From Haplomitrium mnioides (Eukaryota > Marchantiophyta > Haplomitriopsida > Calobryales): 24,368 bases of DNA. The position numbers and the translations under genes are program-made. The notes beneath the pieces were generated by a model. The model was not told the origin of the DNA. It ran no database searches and saw only the letters and a list, made by a program, of their open reading frames with translations. This document shows, piece by piece, positions 8,463 to 17,254 of the stretch (the first letter of the stretch is position 1; the number at the start of each line of letters is the position of its first letter). Location: the NCBI GenBank assembly GCA_049999725.1, contig JBNGIS010020322.1, positions 1 to 24,368 of the forward strand. The letters run 5' to 3'.

Positions 8463-8811
8463 CATTCATATCAGATTGGTAAAAGCCTGGAGCAAAGATA
8501 AGGATTGACTAGAAGAGAGTATCCTCCAAAAAATTTGCTTTTAAAACCCAAAGAAAAAAGCAGAGAATATTCTTGAGGCATTCGATAGATACTGGGGTGT
8601 TAGGGAATGCCTCTGTATTGATGATGATATGATAGAACTGTATACTGGAACCTAAATGTTAGGTTGAGGGCATGGGATGCAGCTATTTCTGAAGTGAGTG
8701 ATTGATTTGGCCTTGGCGGATTTGTCACTCAGCCTGATTGTTGATGACCTCTGTACCACCTTTGATGCAATGAAATTTTTCTTTCAGTTCCAAAAAAAAA
8801 AAAAAAAAAAA
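8463..8811 (+). mobile_element. LINE-4: 5'-truncated LINE with poly(A) and target duplication
   Basis: Same family as LINE-1 and LINE-2. The plus strand gives KAW, then ENILEAFDRYWGVRECLCID, then a 3' UTR matching LINE-1 ('cctgattg', 'ggtgc-' variants) and a pure A20 tail at 8792-8811. It is bounded by GGAGATGA on both sides (8455-8462 and 8813-8820), the short duplication expected of target-primed insertion. It lies within Copia-3. The body is full of stops, but the tail is still clean. Confidence 0.7.
8792..8811 (+). repeat. poly(A)20 tail of LINE-4
   Basis: Twenty uninterrupted A residues closing LINE-4. Confidence 0.9.
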
Positions 8812-8820
8812 GAGGAGATG

Positions 8821-8901
8821 ATGAAAAGGTAATAATGGCAAAGGTTCCTGCACAATTGCCAAACTGATGTATGCCATGCTTGGGGCCAGACCAACCCTTG
8901 G
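8821..8901 (+). pseudogene. Copia-3 RT/RNase H junction, continued
   Basis: After the LINE-4 insertion the plus strand reads, with frame shifts, MAKVP then LMYAMLGARPTL. Known: Copia has VPYASAVGSLMYAMVCTRPD at this point. It stops at 8901, where tandem unit C begins. Confidence 0.55.
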
Positions 8902-8910
8902 AGGTCCTGA

Positions 8911-9010
8911 TCAATCGTCGTACTGAGTTTCCGCCACTTTCGGGAAGTAACGGGAAAACTCAGTCATGATGATGCCTAACACTCCACCAAGAATCCAAAC
9001 TAATCAAAAT
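8911..9010 (-). pseudogene. captured terminal exon, unit C
   Basis: Minus-strand frame WILGGVLGIIMTEFSRYF, then KVAETQYDD and stop, as in unit A with V to E and R to P changes. It is 100 bp where unit A has 99: an extra base near the 5' edge shifts the first codons, or places the splice acceptor a few bases later (GATTAG). The gene is not recognised. Confidence 0.45.
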
Positions 9011-9490
9011 CTGTCAACTCTCAAGCATCAGCTTGCAACATCACTCATGTCACTTTAGCCTGGTCTTGTGAAGCAAACATCCAAGAGCATAACTCCCAGA
9101 GAGGTCTGCTGAAAGGTTAGTGATTGGGGCCTTCTGCACCCTGAACATAGCACATGAGGCACATGGCTGGTGACTACTTGGATGCAGAACATCCACTAAA
9201 GCTTTGCATCTTTATCATGGGTGTAATTCTGTCCAACGCGAAAAAGCACTCAATATTATAGCTATGAAGTTGTGGAAAGTAAAACTAACCACAAAAACAA
9301 ATAAAAGGAAGCTGCAATAGTCTAGGAAAAACTTACACATCTCACAACTGCGCAACACATAGAGTGCAGCCTTCACAATGTGGTGTCATGTCGGACACAA
9401 AGTTTCAGACTATTCAGCCTCATCATGTGTAGCAGTGACAAGCTGCCACAACTTCCTGCTGGTTCGTCAGTTCCCAACAGCAGGTCCTGA

Positions 9491-9590
9491 TCAGTCGTCG
9501 TACTGAGTTTCTGCCGCTTTCTGGAAGTAATGGGAAAACTCAGTCATGATGATGCCTAGCACTCCACCAAGAATCCAAGCTAATCAAAAT
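9491..9590 (-). pseudogene. captured terminal exon, unit D
   Basis: Minus-strand frame WILGGVLGIIMTEFSHYF, then AAETQYDD and stop. It has the same one-base excess as unit C. Most differences from units A and C are single substitutions that keep the frame, so the fragments either diverged recently or were homogenised. Confidence 0.45.
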
Positions 9591-10094
9591 CTGTCAAGCC
9601 TCAAGCATCAGCTTTCAGCATCATTCATGGCACTTTAGTGTGATCTTGTGAAGCAAACATCCAAGAGCATAACTCCCAGAGAGGTCTGCTGAAAAGTTAG
9701 TGGTTGGGGCCTTCTGCACCCTGAACATAGCACATGAGGCACATCACTGGTGACTACTTGGATGTAGAACATCCGCTAAAGTCACTGAATAATATAGCTA
9801 TGAAGTTGTGGAGAGTAAACTAACCACAAAAAAAAATAAATGGAAGCTGCAGTAGTCTAGGAAAAACCTACACACATCACAACTGTGCAACACATAAAGC
9901 CCCACCTTCACAGTGTGGTGTCAAACACAGAGTTTCAGACTATTCAGCCTCATCATGTGCAGCAGTGACAAGCTGCCACAACTTCCTGTTGATTTCGTCA
10001 GTTCCCAACAGCAGGTCCTGATCAATCTTCGTACTGAGGTTCTGCCACTTTCCGGAAGTAACAGGAAAACTCAGTCATGATGATGCCTAGCACT

Positions 10095-10896
10095 TTTACC
10101 ACATTCATATCAGATTAGTGGCAATCCTTCGTACTTCTACCACAAATAATATAAATTGATGATCAAGCAACCCAGTGCATCATCCACACACCCGCCCATT
10201 GTCATTCAGTACTGCTGTATCCAAGAATTGGCACTGGAGCTGAAACATTGTGCACGGAGCAGATCCCAGCTGACATTTATTAACCCCTTGATGGTTATTT
10301 ATTGGCCAAGTAGGTTGTCCAGAGACATTTAATTAATGTCGGTGTTAGAATAGAAATATTCATTTCAGTCCCCCTGTACATAGTCACTACTAACTTAGGG
10401 TTTCAGACATATACAAGGGTTTCTACTAACAATATATGTCTTGTGTAGAACAACATTGTAGTAAACGCGGAGGCTTGTCATGACCCTGATGACATAGTTA
10501 ATTGGAACTCTGATGCTAAAAATAACTTAGTGAATTTATTGTAGGACTTAAGAAGCTTCTCAGGTTGACTCACACATGGTTTGTGCCCACTTGGTTCACT
10601 TTTGGTTTGAAGGGTTACTTGCTTGATGGCTCAGAAATTCTTCCGGGCACACAAAGAGCACGTTAAGCTCCATGTTTCATGTAAGTTTTAGTTTCAGTTC
10701 TTGTTACAACAAAGGTCAAAACTTAGGAATATAATCAAACTCTTTAGTACCACCCTGAGTATTACGTACATTTTATGCTATATCTCAATCGAGCACCAGA
10801 ACTAATCTGCAATCTAGTCATTTACAGTTCAGCACAAAAACAATCTGACTGAAACTTTAATAATAACACGTAAATGAGGAATTCATGGCATGATAC
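10095..10896. other. isoamylase intron 6 start or flank; no coding signal
   Basis: From the exon 6 donor at 10896 down to the end of the tandem array at 10094, no exon of the isoamylase family was found on the minus strand. In particular, the next conserved block (around DVVFNH) is missing. The stretch is AT-rich, without a recognised transposon. It is either the start of intron 6 or sequence joined to a gene fragment. Confidence 0.5.
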
Positions 10897-12811
10897 CTCA
10901 ATACCAAATTTATGAGCCTCTTTGACAAGAGTCTTGAATTCTTTAAGTGCATCACGCCCACAGTTATCAATACCGCTTGCTGCATAGCGAGTCATCGGTG
11001 AAAAGAAATTGATTGTTGAATAGCCCCAAAAATTCATCCTGTTAACCATATGGACCACCACTATTAGAAGGGATTACACAAGGGATAATTTGAATATAAC
11101 TAATGACCCAAGCACCTTAACTATAGATGACAAATGTGTACAACAAGATGTGCAACCTATCTTAAAAACTCCTCCCAAGAATCCACATTATTACGTGCTT
11201 ACTTGTAGTCCTTCATTACAGGGTTGTACGCATAATATTCCAGCTCATTAAACTCATGAACTGGCATTAACTCAATTGCATTAATTCCCAGCTCCTGGAA
11301 GAAAATACATAAAGCTGAACTCAGTAAACAAGTGAAATTATATTCTTTTCATATTTCAAGAAAGAGACAGGTACTAAGGACAAGATAGACATGGGTTGGA
11401 CGCACGGTACAAAGATGCAGATTCAAGATCAGAGGAAGATAGAGTACCAACCTTTAAATGCGGCAGCTTTTCCACAAGGCCAAGGTATGTTCCTGGATAG
11501 TGCACTTCACTGGTTGCATCTCGAGTGAATCCACGAACATGCATTTCATATATAATGAGGTCCTTTTGCCGGTGGCCTGGGGAACAGTCGCCCTCCCAGT
11601 CGAACTGACAGAAAGGGATCCTACAGGAAGTCAGTGTCACTGAACAGTGTGACCCATTAATATTCTCATTCAATCAGGCCATTCAGAAAAGAAAAGCATG
11701 CAAGCCAGGCACTGATAGCCTATACTATACGTGTAGGAATTGCAATATACCTCTTCTTCTGAACTTTCTGGTACCGTGCCAGCCATTTGAGGCCAGCAAT
11801 CACCACCGTCCCCCAGGGCTCCATAAGTCCCTCTACTAATCACTGCCTACGTGACAATGCCAGCATCACACAGAATCAGGAATCTGTCATCCAATTCTGA
11901 GTCTTGATGTTTAAATTCCTTACGATTTAAACAAGCACTTACCTTGGCATACGGATCAACTAGAACGAGACTTGCACTGTAGCAACGGCCTTCTTCGAGA
12001 TTATACTTCCCATCCAGTCGATAACCATACAACAGATTTGAAACCATGTCCGGAAGAAAAATATGCCAGACATCTCCAGTCCTATTGAAAGTTGGGTGAA
12101 GTTGGATTTCATGGCTTACTTGACCCTGCAATATGAAGTTAGTTTGCATTCAGAACCATCATCAGTTGATCTGGAGAAAACTATGGAAACAAAATAGCAA
12201 ACAACAGCAGAAGTTGCAATCATGAATCGCATGAAATCCGAGGTCTTGATAAGTTGCAACTGCTTCGTTTCAGGGAATGTATAAATCACCTTCTGCAAAT
12301 CAGACTCTGTAAACAAACAGAGAGAAACGGCCGAGGCCCCACTCGAATGCACGGAGAAGTTAACCCCGTGATCAATTGCCGTGGGACCAAATGGTAGAGG
12401 ACGGCCTCTCCCAGGTTTTCCACAGTATTGGTTTGGCGCACCAAGACCTTTCTCGATTCCTTTTTCTACTTCCAAATGCGCACTGCTACAGAAGATGCAA
12501 CTAAGCCTCAACGTTGTTTGAATGGGCGCCTCATCTCTGAAATGTCGGTGTCCAGGATCCCTACCGAATTGTTTCTTCTTTGCAACACTATACTCCCCCA
12601 ACGCAGCAAACGATTCCTTAGCAAATTCTGCTGCGGTATTGTTCAATAGAGATAAACCAGCGACTCTGATACCTGTACCGTCAAGGACCCAAACAGCATT
12701 GCCAGACAACGAGTTGCGCGAATTCCTGCCTGATAAAGCAGTCGAATGGCTTGGTTTTGAACATTGTGAACGAAAAACAGAGAACAAACTAGGAAGTGTA
12801 CATACTTCCAT
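10897..12811 (-). CDS. ISA1: isoamylase-1-type starch debranching enzyme, exons 1-6 (partial gene)
   Basis: Isoamylase 1 hydrolyses alpha-1,6 branches of pre-amylopectin in plastids; this is family knowledge. Exons on the minus strand: 12811-12290, 12125-11943, 11846-11751, 11604-11452, 11294-11203 and 11038-10897, all with GT donors and AG acceptors and phases that agree. They join into about 396 codons with no stop. Residues 1 to about 130 are Ser/Arg-rich and fit a transit peptide. CBM48 starts near residue 133 ([34 protein letters not shown]). Then come [46 protein letters not shown] and [14 protein letters not shown], ending GIE before the GH13 catalytic regions. NCGRDA, FDWEGD and PQMAG favour ISA1 over ISA2 or ISA3. 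The family is about 790 residues, so half is missing. ATG 12811 is the first ATG in frame. Introns 1-5 are 96-164 bp. It is either a truncated copy or a gene with a very long intron 6. Confidence 0.85.
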
Positions 12812-13090
12812 GGAGCTAACAGTGGATGGTGAAGACAAGACGGAGATGCCAGCACGCGATTTCCATGGGAGCAGCAGCAAATTCAAAAGACAGGACGTAG
12901 AGATAAAAACCGTGCATGGCACGCACGCATGCACTGTCCATGTTCCACTCGCCCTTCCTCTGCCCTTCGTACGTGGCAGGGCAGAGTGCCCGCGAAAGGT
13001 AGTTTAGAGCCGTTGAATCAGCATATCCTTTGCCATATACCCAAATCGCACAATCTGATTGGTGGAAAGCTTTTATTTGGCGGGAAGTGG
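12812..13090 (-). promoter_or_regulatory. putative isoamylase 5' UTR and promoter
   Basis: Upstream of the start codon the minus strand holds CCACCAATCAG, a good CCAAT box (about 13054-13064), and GGTATATGGC (about 13032-13041), a weak TATA-like element. The spacing between them is short for a classical promoter. About 350 bp upstream of the ATG the sequence turns into the Copia-1 LTR, so the native promoter left here is very small. Confidence 0.3.
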
Positions 13091-13166
13091 TAATTTTTTG
13101 TTAAGTGCTCAACAGGAACCTTTTTTCAAGTTTAATGAAAAGCCCCTCTGGAGAACTTTCAACCAA

Positions 13167-13630
13167 GTCACGATACACCAGGAAGCAGAATCGCGATGCT
13201 CCATAAACCAGTTTTGTGAGCCACCAAAAATCAGAGCAGAAGAGAAAATTGCAATTATGGAAGGATGCAATTTTTGGAAAGCCCGTCACTCTCACATTCG
13301 ACACCTTCTTATGAAGTCAATCTAATGCTCGATAGATGCTAAGAAATGTTTAGACACCTTCTTATGAAGTCAATCTAATGCTCGATAGATGCTAAGAAAT
13401 GTTTAGCTTACTGAGTATGAACTCGAATATAGGTCCTCATTGTTTGCATACACAAAGGCGCAGCTTGCGCTGCATATAAATGAGTGCTCGTAATATCACA
13501 ATAGGTCTGTTAACTAACAATTCATACAAGAGTGTCGTTGGGTAGAGGTGTTCATGGTCACCCAAGCACTAGTGGTATGTGCCAATATTTAATAGAACTC
13601 TCTTAAGCTTTAAGAGCACATCAATTCCCA
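13167..13630 (-). repeat. Copia-1 3' LTR, truncated at both ends
   Basis: Diverged match to 16470-17010: 'ccataaac.agtttc/gtgagccacca', 'agatgcta/tgaaatgtttagcttact', 'aaatataggtcc', 'taagctttaaga.cacatca'. The expected TGTTGGAA and TTCCAACA ends are both missing. Against the right LTR it lacks about 80 bp (matching 16580-16690) and holds a 53-bp tandem duplication. Its orientation is the same as the isoamylase gene, which starts about 350 bp downstream of it on the minus strand. Confidence 0.75.
13300..13405. repeat. perfect 53-bp tandem duplication
   Basis: Segment 13300-13352 (GACACCTTCTTATGAAGTCA to AATGTTTA) is repeated without change at 13353-13405. The other LTR has only a partial, older duplication of GACACCTTCT here (16707 and 16739). 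The lack of differences implies a recent event or an assembly error. Confidence 0.85.
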
Positions 13631-13639
13631 ATAGCACGT

Positions 13640-14470
13640 TTACATGGAACCTTTGTCATTTTTGCCTTCTCCTCCTCACCATTTGCTTCCAAATCCTTTC
13701 ACAGTTTGCAACCGACTTCAAAGATGTAATGGCAGGCTTTGTTTCTTCTATCTTGAAATCCATTATAATTGAATCAATATANNNNNNNNNNCATTATAAT
13801 TGAATCAATATAACTTCGTTGATTGAGCTTAATGCTCATTGCATCACTGTCTCTAATCACATATATCTCTAAGATATAGTGTACCTCCCCAAGGTCCACC
13901 ATTTCAAATAAGATACGTAGACTATACTTCATACTGCACAACAAATCCAGATTGTCACTGAATAACAGCAGATCATTCACGTACACAATGATTATATTGA
14001 TAGACCTTTTTACTATTGAGCAATACACATTGTGATTAGATGTGCATCTAGAATATCCATCACTTTGCATTTACTGGTCTATTTTCTCATACAATATTCT
14101 TGAGTATTGTTTCAATCCATATATAGACTTCTTGAGGAGATATACCTTGTCTTCCTCTTGAGATGCCTTAAAACCTTCACGTTGCACCATATAGATCTCT
14201 TCTCTTAGATCTCTATTCATGAAAGATGACTTCACATCTATCTTATGAACCTCCCAGTTCATCTTTGTTGTTATAGCCACTAAGCAACGGATTGATGTCA
14301 CCTTCATCATTGGAGCAAATGTTTACTAAAAGTCGATACCTTCTTTCTACAGATATCCCTTGGCCACCATGCATGCTTTGTACTTGGTGATTTTATTTGC
14401 CGCTCTACGCTTGAGCTTGAACACCCACTTGCACCCTACAACTTTCTTGCCTTTATGGTAAATCTGTTAG
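13640..14470 (-). pseudogene. Copia-1 reverse transcriptase
   Basis: Minus-strand order: KACMVAKGYL.KEGIDF, VTSIRCLVAITTKMNWEVH, KIDVKSSFMNRDLREEIYM, LKKSIYGLKQYSRILYEK, then SINIIIVYVNDLLLFSDN and MVDLGEVHYILEIYV, up to QRSYIDSIIM and across the gap. Known: Ty1/Copia RT. The catalytic YVDD reads YVND (13972-13983), so one metal-binding Asp is lost. Stops separate several blocks. RNase H is missing: soon after the RT the sequence runs into the truncated LTR. The element cannot move by itself. Confidence 0.85.
13782..13791. other. assembly gap (10 N) flanked by the same 21 bp
   Basis: CATTATAATTGAATCAATAT plus A stands at 13761-13781 and again at 13792-13812. Both encode YIDSIIM in the RT frame. 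The two contigs overlap here, so the gap is most probably not real. Confidence 0.95.
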
Positions 14471-14802
14471 AATCCAAGTCTCATTCTGTATCAAAGACTA
14501 GAACTCCTCTTTTGTAGCTTGCTTTTTGCATCATCTCTTTCCATGGCATGTCTCAAGCTATTTAGTTCTGGCTCAAGAGCAATATTTGCATTACTTCCCT
14601 CTATTCCAAGCTGAACAATCGATTTCCAAAGTCTTTATGATCTCCTCACAGGTTGTGATGTCACCTCTTCAATTTCTTCAAATTCCTCTAAGGTAATTGG
14701 TCCTTCTTCTGCAAGTTGATAGCCAGAAGACTAACCCTGGTCTTCACCACCTGGAGAGGTCTGCTAAAACACATGGAGAGCAAGGTTTGCATCTGGATCC
14801 AC
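14471..14802 (-). pseudogene. Copia-1 linker between integrase and RT, decayed
   Basis: Lies between clear integrase and RT blocks of the same element on the minus strand. The translation is broken and acidic (EEGP, EFEEIEEV), as expected of the variable linker. Nothing else is seen. Confidence 0.5.
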
Positions 14803-15590
14803 TCATTTGCCTATCTCCCACTCATTGAAGACGACATCCTTACTCTTGATTATCTTGCTTGTAGTTGGGTCATATAGTCGATATGTCTTCCCTCTCTCAT
14901 TGTACTCAAAGACAATGCACTTTATAGCCGTAGGTTCCAACTTTGTACGAAGTGTGCTAGGAACCAAGGCATACGCATCGCAACCAAAAACTTTGAGATG
15001 CTTCATTGAAGTTTGAACTCCTTTCCAAGTCTGCCAAGGTGTCGTACCTTCAATTACTCTTGTGATGCTAATATTCTTCAAATATATACCAATGGCTACT
15101 GCTTCTGCTTGGAACTTACCTTCGAAGCCAACATGTTGCAACATGCTTCTAACTTTTTCAACAATTGTCATGTTTAGCCTCTCTGCCATGCCATTCTAGT
15201 ATGGTGAATCTCAAGCAGTCACCTCTATTCAAATACCACGCTTTGCAAGAAGCTTCTGGAACATCTAGGAGGTGTACTCTCCTCCACCATCACTCCTCAA
15301 AATCTTGATCCTTGTATCAACCTTATTCTCCATCTTAGCCAGATATTCTTGGAAATACTGAAAGGTCTAATCTTTAGTATGCATGAAGTAGACAAAAGAC
15401 ATTCTAGATTTATCATTTGTGAATGTTACAAAATATCTGTTGCCAGATATTGAAGGCGTCTTTATGTGTCCATAAACATCACTGTGGACTAACTCCAAGA
15501 ACTTTGATGTCTTTAGTCCAATAGCTCCCTCATTTATTGTAAGCTTGTGTGTTTTTCCCTTTACACACCCTTCACAAAATCCAGTGAGGT
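14803..15590 (-). pseudogene. Copia-1 integrase
   Basis: Minus-strand blocks: FCEGCVKGKTHKLT (zinc-finger end), LVHSDVYGHIKTPSISG with the first catalytic Asp (about 15500), VTFTNDKSRMSFVYFM, ILRSDGGGEY holding the second Asp and near the Glu (about 15290), MAERLNMTIVEKVRSMLQH, TPWQTWKGVQTSMKHLKVFG and CIVFEYNERGKTYRLYDP. Known: the Copia rve domain followed by its C-terminal FGC.AY..VP...R.KL motif. Stops around 15200-15370 break the frame. The order gag-integrase-RT is that of Ty1/Copia. Confidence 0.85.
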
Positions 15591-15599
15591 TGATTGATC

Positions 15600-16340
15600 C
15601 CTTCTTGTCAGCTTGTTGCTTCTTGCAAGCTTTAGACAAATGTCCAACCTTCTTGCAATAGTAGCATGCTCGAGTTTCTGCATGTTTTTTTCTTTTTCTT
15701 ATCTCCTTTCGCGGTAAAAGCAAAGTCATATTTCCTCTTTTTGTTGAGTTGCTTCTACTTCTAGCTGAGTAAACAACCCACCAAGAATTCCATATTTAGA
15801 TCAGTCTCGTTTGCCTTCATTGTCATGACCAAAGTGCTACACTCTTCGAGGCTAGCAAGCACGACACACATTTTGTCCTCCTCCTCAATTCTTGACCCCG
15901 CTGCTTGAAGCTGCCCTGCCATGGACTTTACCTTCATCGCAAGCTATGTGATTGTAGAATTCTCCTTCATCTGCAATGTGAAAAAATGCTTCTTCAAGTA
16001 AATTCGGTTCATGGTATCTTTGTCTTCAAAATTGTCTAACAACTTTATCCACGCTTCATGTGTAGTTTGGTAGTATCTCACTAATTCCAAGAGATAATCG
16101 TTAAGACTTAACATGATGGATGTTAAAACCCTCCGCTCAACCCTCTCTAAACGTTTTCTCTCTTTTTTAATGTCAACTTCTAACACTTCTTTAGAGAAAA
16201 AAAATCCAATTCAGCTTGGAGATTCCTAGTAATTTCCTAAAGGTCTTGGCTCACCAAGACTATTTTCATCTTAAACTTCCAACAATGAAAATCATCTCCT
16301 CCAAATTTTTGGACAATGCTTCCAATGCTAGTATCAACTC
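15600..16340 (-). pseudogene. Copia-1 gag with zinc knuckle
   Basis: The minus-strand frame 16186-15944 contains IMLSLNDYLLELVRYYQT, HEAWIKLLDNFEDKD and NRIYLKKHFFTLQM (the UBN2-type Gag core). Then, after a stop, MAGQLQAAGSRIEEEDK and ASLEE. Near 15665-15622 comes a CCHC knuckle CYYCKKVGHLSKAC. Known: this is Copia Gag followed by its nucleocapsid finger. The protease block (DSG or DTG) between knuckle and integrase was not found and is probably deleted, because the knuckle and GFCEGC are only about 30 residues apart. Confidence 0.8.
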
Positions 16341-16354
16341 ATAGGCTTATAACT

Positions 16355-17168
16355 TGTTGGAAAATGAATCTCAAAAATCCATGTGAAGAGTTGAGAGGTT
16401 GTCGAAAGAGAGCACTTAACATAAAATATGCTTCAAATGAGACAATTGAGATCAGAATTGAAGGTCGTCAGCAACCAAGTTGTGATGCACCAAGAGACAT
16501 GATCACAATGCTCCATAAACTAGTTTCTTGAGCCACCAGAAAGCAGAGCAAAAGGAAAAATCGCAATTAGAAAAGGATGCAATTTTCGACAAAAACTCGC
16601 CTATTGTCCATAAAAAACGAGTTTGTCTGGCTCGATGACAAAAACGCAAATTTTCATGGGTCAAAATTTGGGAATCGCGATCCTTGTATTTTGACTCCCT
16701 GATATTTGACACCTTCTTACGAGCGAACTCTGATATTCGACACCTTCTGGCAGAGTCAATCTGATGTTCGAAAGATGTTGGGAAATGTTTAGCTTACTAA
16801 AGATGAACCTAAATATAGGTCCTTGTTGTTTATATACACAGAAATGCACCGCTGCATACAAATAAGTGCTCATAATAACACAATGGGGGTGTCAACTAAG
16901 AGATCATGTAAGAGTATTGTCGAGTGGAGGCGTTCATGGCTACCAAGATACGAGTCACATATGCTAGTATTTAAAATAACTCGTTTAAGCTTTAAGAACA
17001 CATCATCAATGCTCTACAACTACTATAGTACATTAACCAAGAAGAAAGATCATGCATGATGATTGCCTCCATTTAACAAATAAATGTCAAGTTAACATGG
17101 TTAGCTTACTTATAACTAATAATCTGTTAATTACAGATATATATAAAAGCAAATATACATTTCCAACA
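16355..17168 (-). repeat. Copia-1 5' LTR
   Basis: On the plus strand it runs TGTTGGAAA ... TTTCCAACA, a perfect 9-bp terminal inversion, 814 bp long. Just inside (16342-16354) is GGCTTATAACT, a worn primer-binding site; the usual form is complementary to initiator-Met tRNA and reads TGGTATCAGAGC on the element strand. The right neighbour at 17169 belongs to another element's LTR, so Copia-1 inserted there. The terminal sequences resemble those of the family A LTRs at the left of the window. Confidence 0.8.
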
Positions 17169-17243
17169 ATTATAACTACCTCTTTACCTCTTACTAGCTA
17201 AAATTAACTTCTCTCTAATTAGGGTTAGTTTTATCTCACAACA
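17169..17243 (-). repeat. remnant of Copia-2 3' LTR
   Basis: On the minus strand this begins TGTTGTGAGATAAAACTAAC right after a polypurine tract (17244-17254), so it is the first 75 bp of a 3' LTR. It is cut off by Copia-1 at 17168. The remainder was not found on the far side of Copia-1. Confidence 0.65.
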
Positions 17244-17254
17244 CTCTCCCTTGG
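17244..17254 (-). other. polypurine tract of Copia-2
   Basis: CCAAGGGAGAG on the minus strand directly before TGTTGTGAG, the usual second-strand primer position. Confidence 0.65.

Larger units (their letters stand above)
8902..10094. repeat. tandem array block 2: partial unit C, unit D (536 bp), partial unit E
   Basis: C starts at 8902 with AGGTCCTGATCAATCGTCG, in mid-unit. D starts near 9261 and E near 9797; the landmark TATGAAGTTGTGGA lies at 9263 and 9799, a period of 536 bp. E stops at GATGATGCCTAGCACT (10094). C carries about 45 extra bases near 9203-9247. Units D and E are close to unit A of block 1, with scattered point changes. Each holds the minus-strand terminal-exon fragment (C 8911-9010, D 9491-9590, E from 10022, cut at 10094). 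Confidence 0.85.

Noticed and set aside
8902-10094. CRISPR or centromeric satellite
   Set aside because: Units are over 500 bp without spacer structure, and each contains a gene-end fragment; too few units for a centromeric satellite call.
10101-10122. 20-bp match 'cattcatatcagatt' between 8463 and 10101
   Set aside because: Short, isolated, and the neighbouring sequences do not align; possibly a shared LINE scrap but not enough to call.
11374-11673. Longer exon 4 starting at the GATCCC acceptor (11617)
   Set aside because: That acceptor gives a phase that does not fit exon 3. The CTTTCTGTCAG acceptor at 11605 restores the frame and starts at FDWEGD, as in the family.
12428-13007. Two plus-strand open frames (73 and 161 codons)
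   Set aside because: They lie antisense to isoamylase exon 1, whose minus frame holds the conserved CBM48 residues; the plus frames match nothing recognisable.
13579-13803. Plus-strand open frame running into the N-gap
   Set aside because: It is opposite to the Copia-1 RT, reads partly through LTR sequence, and its end is made of Ns.
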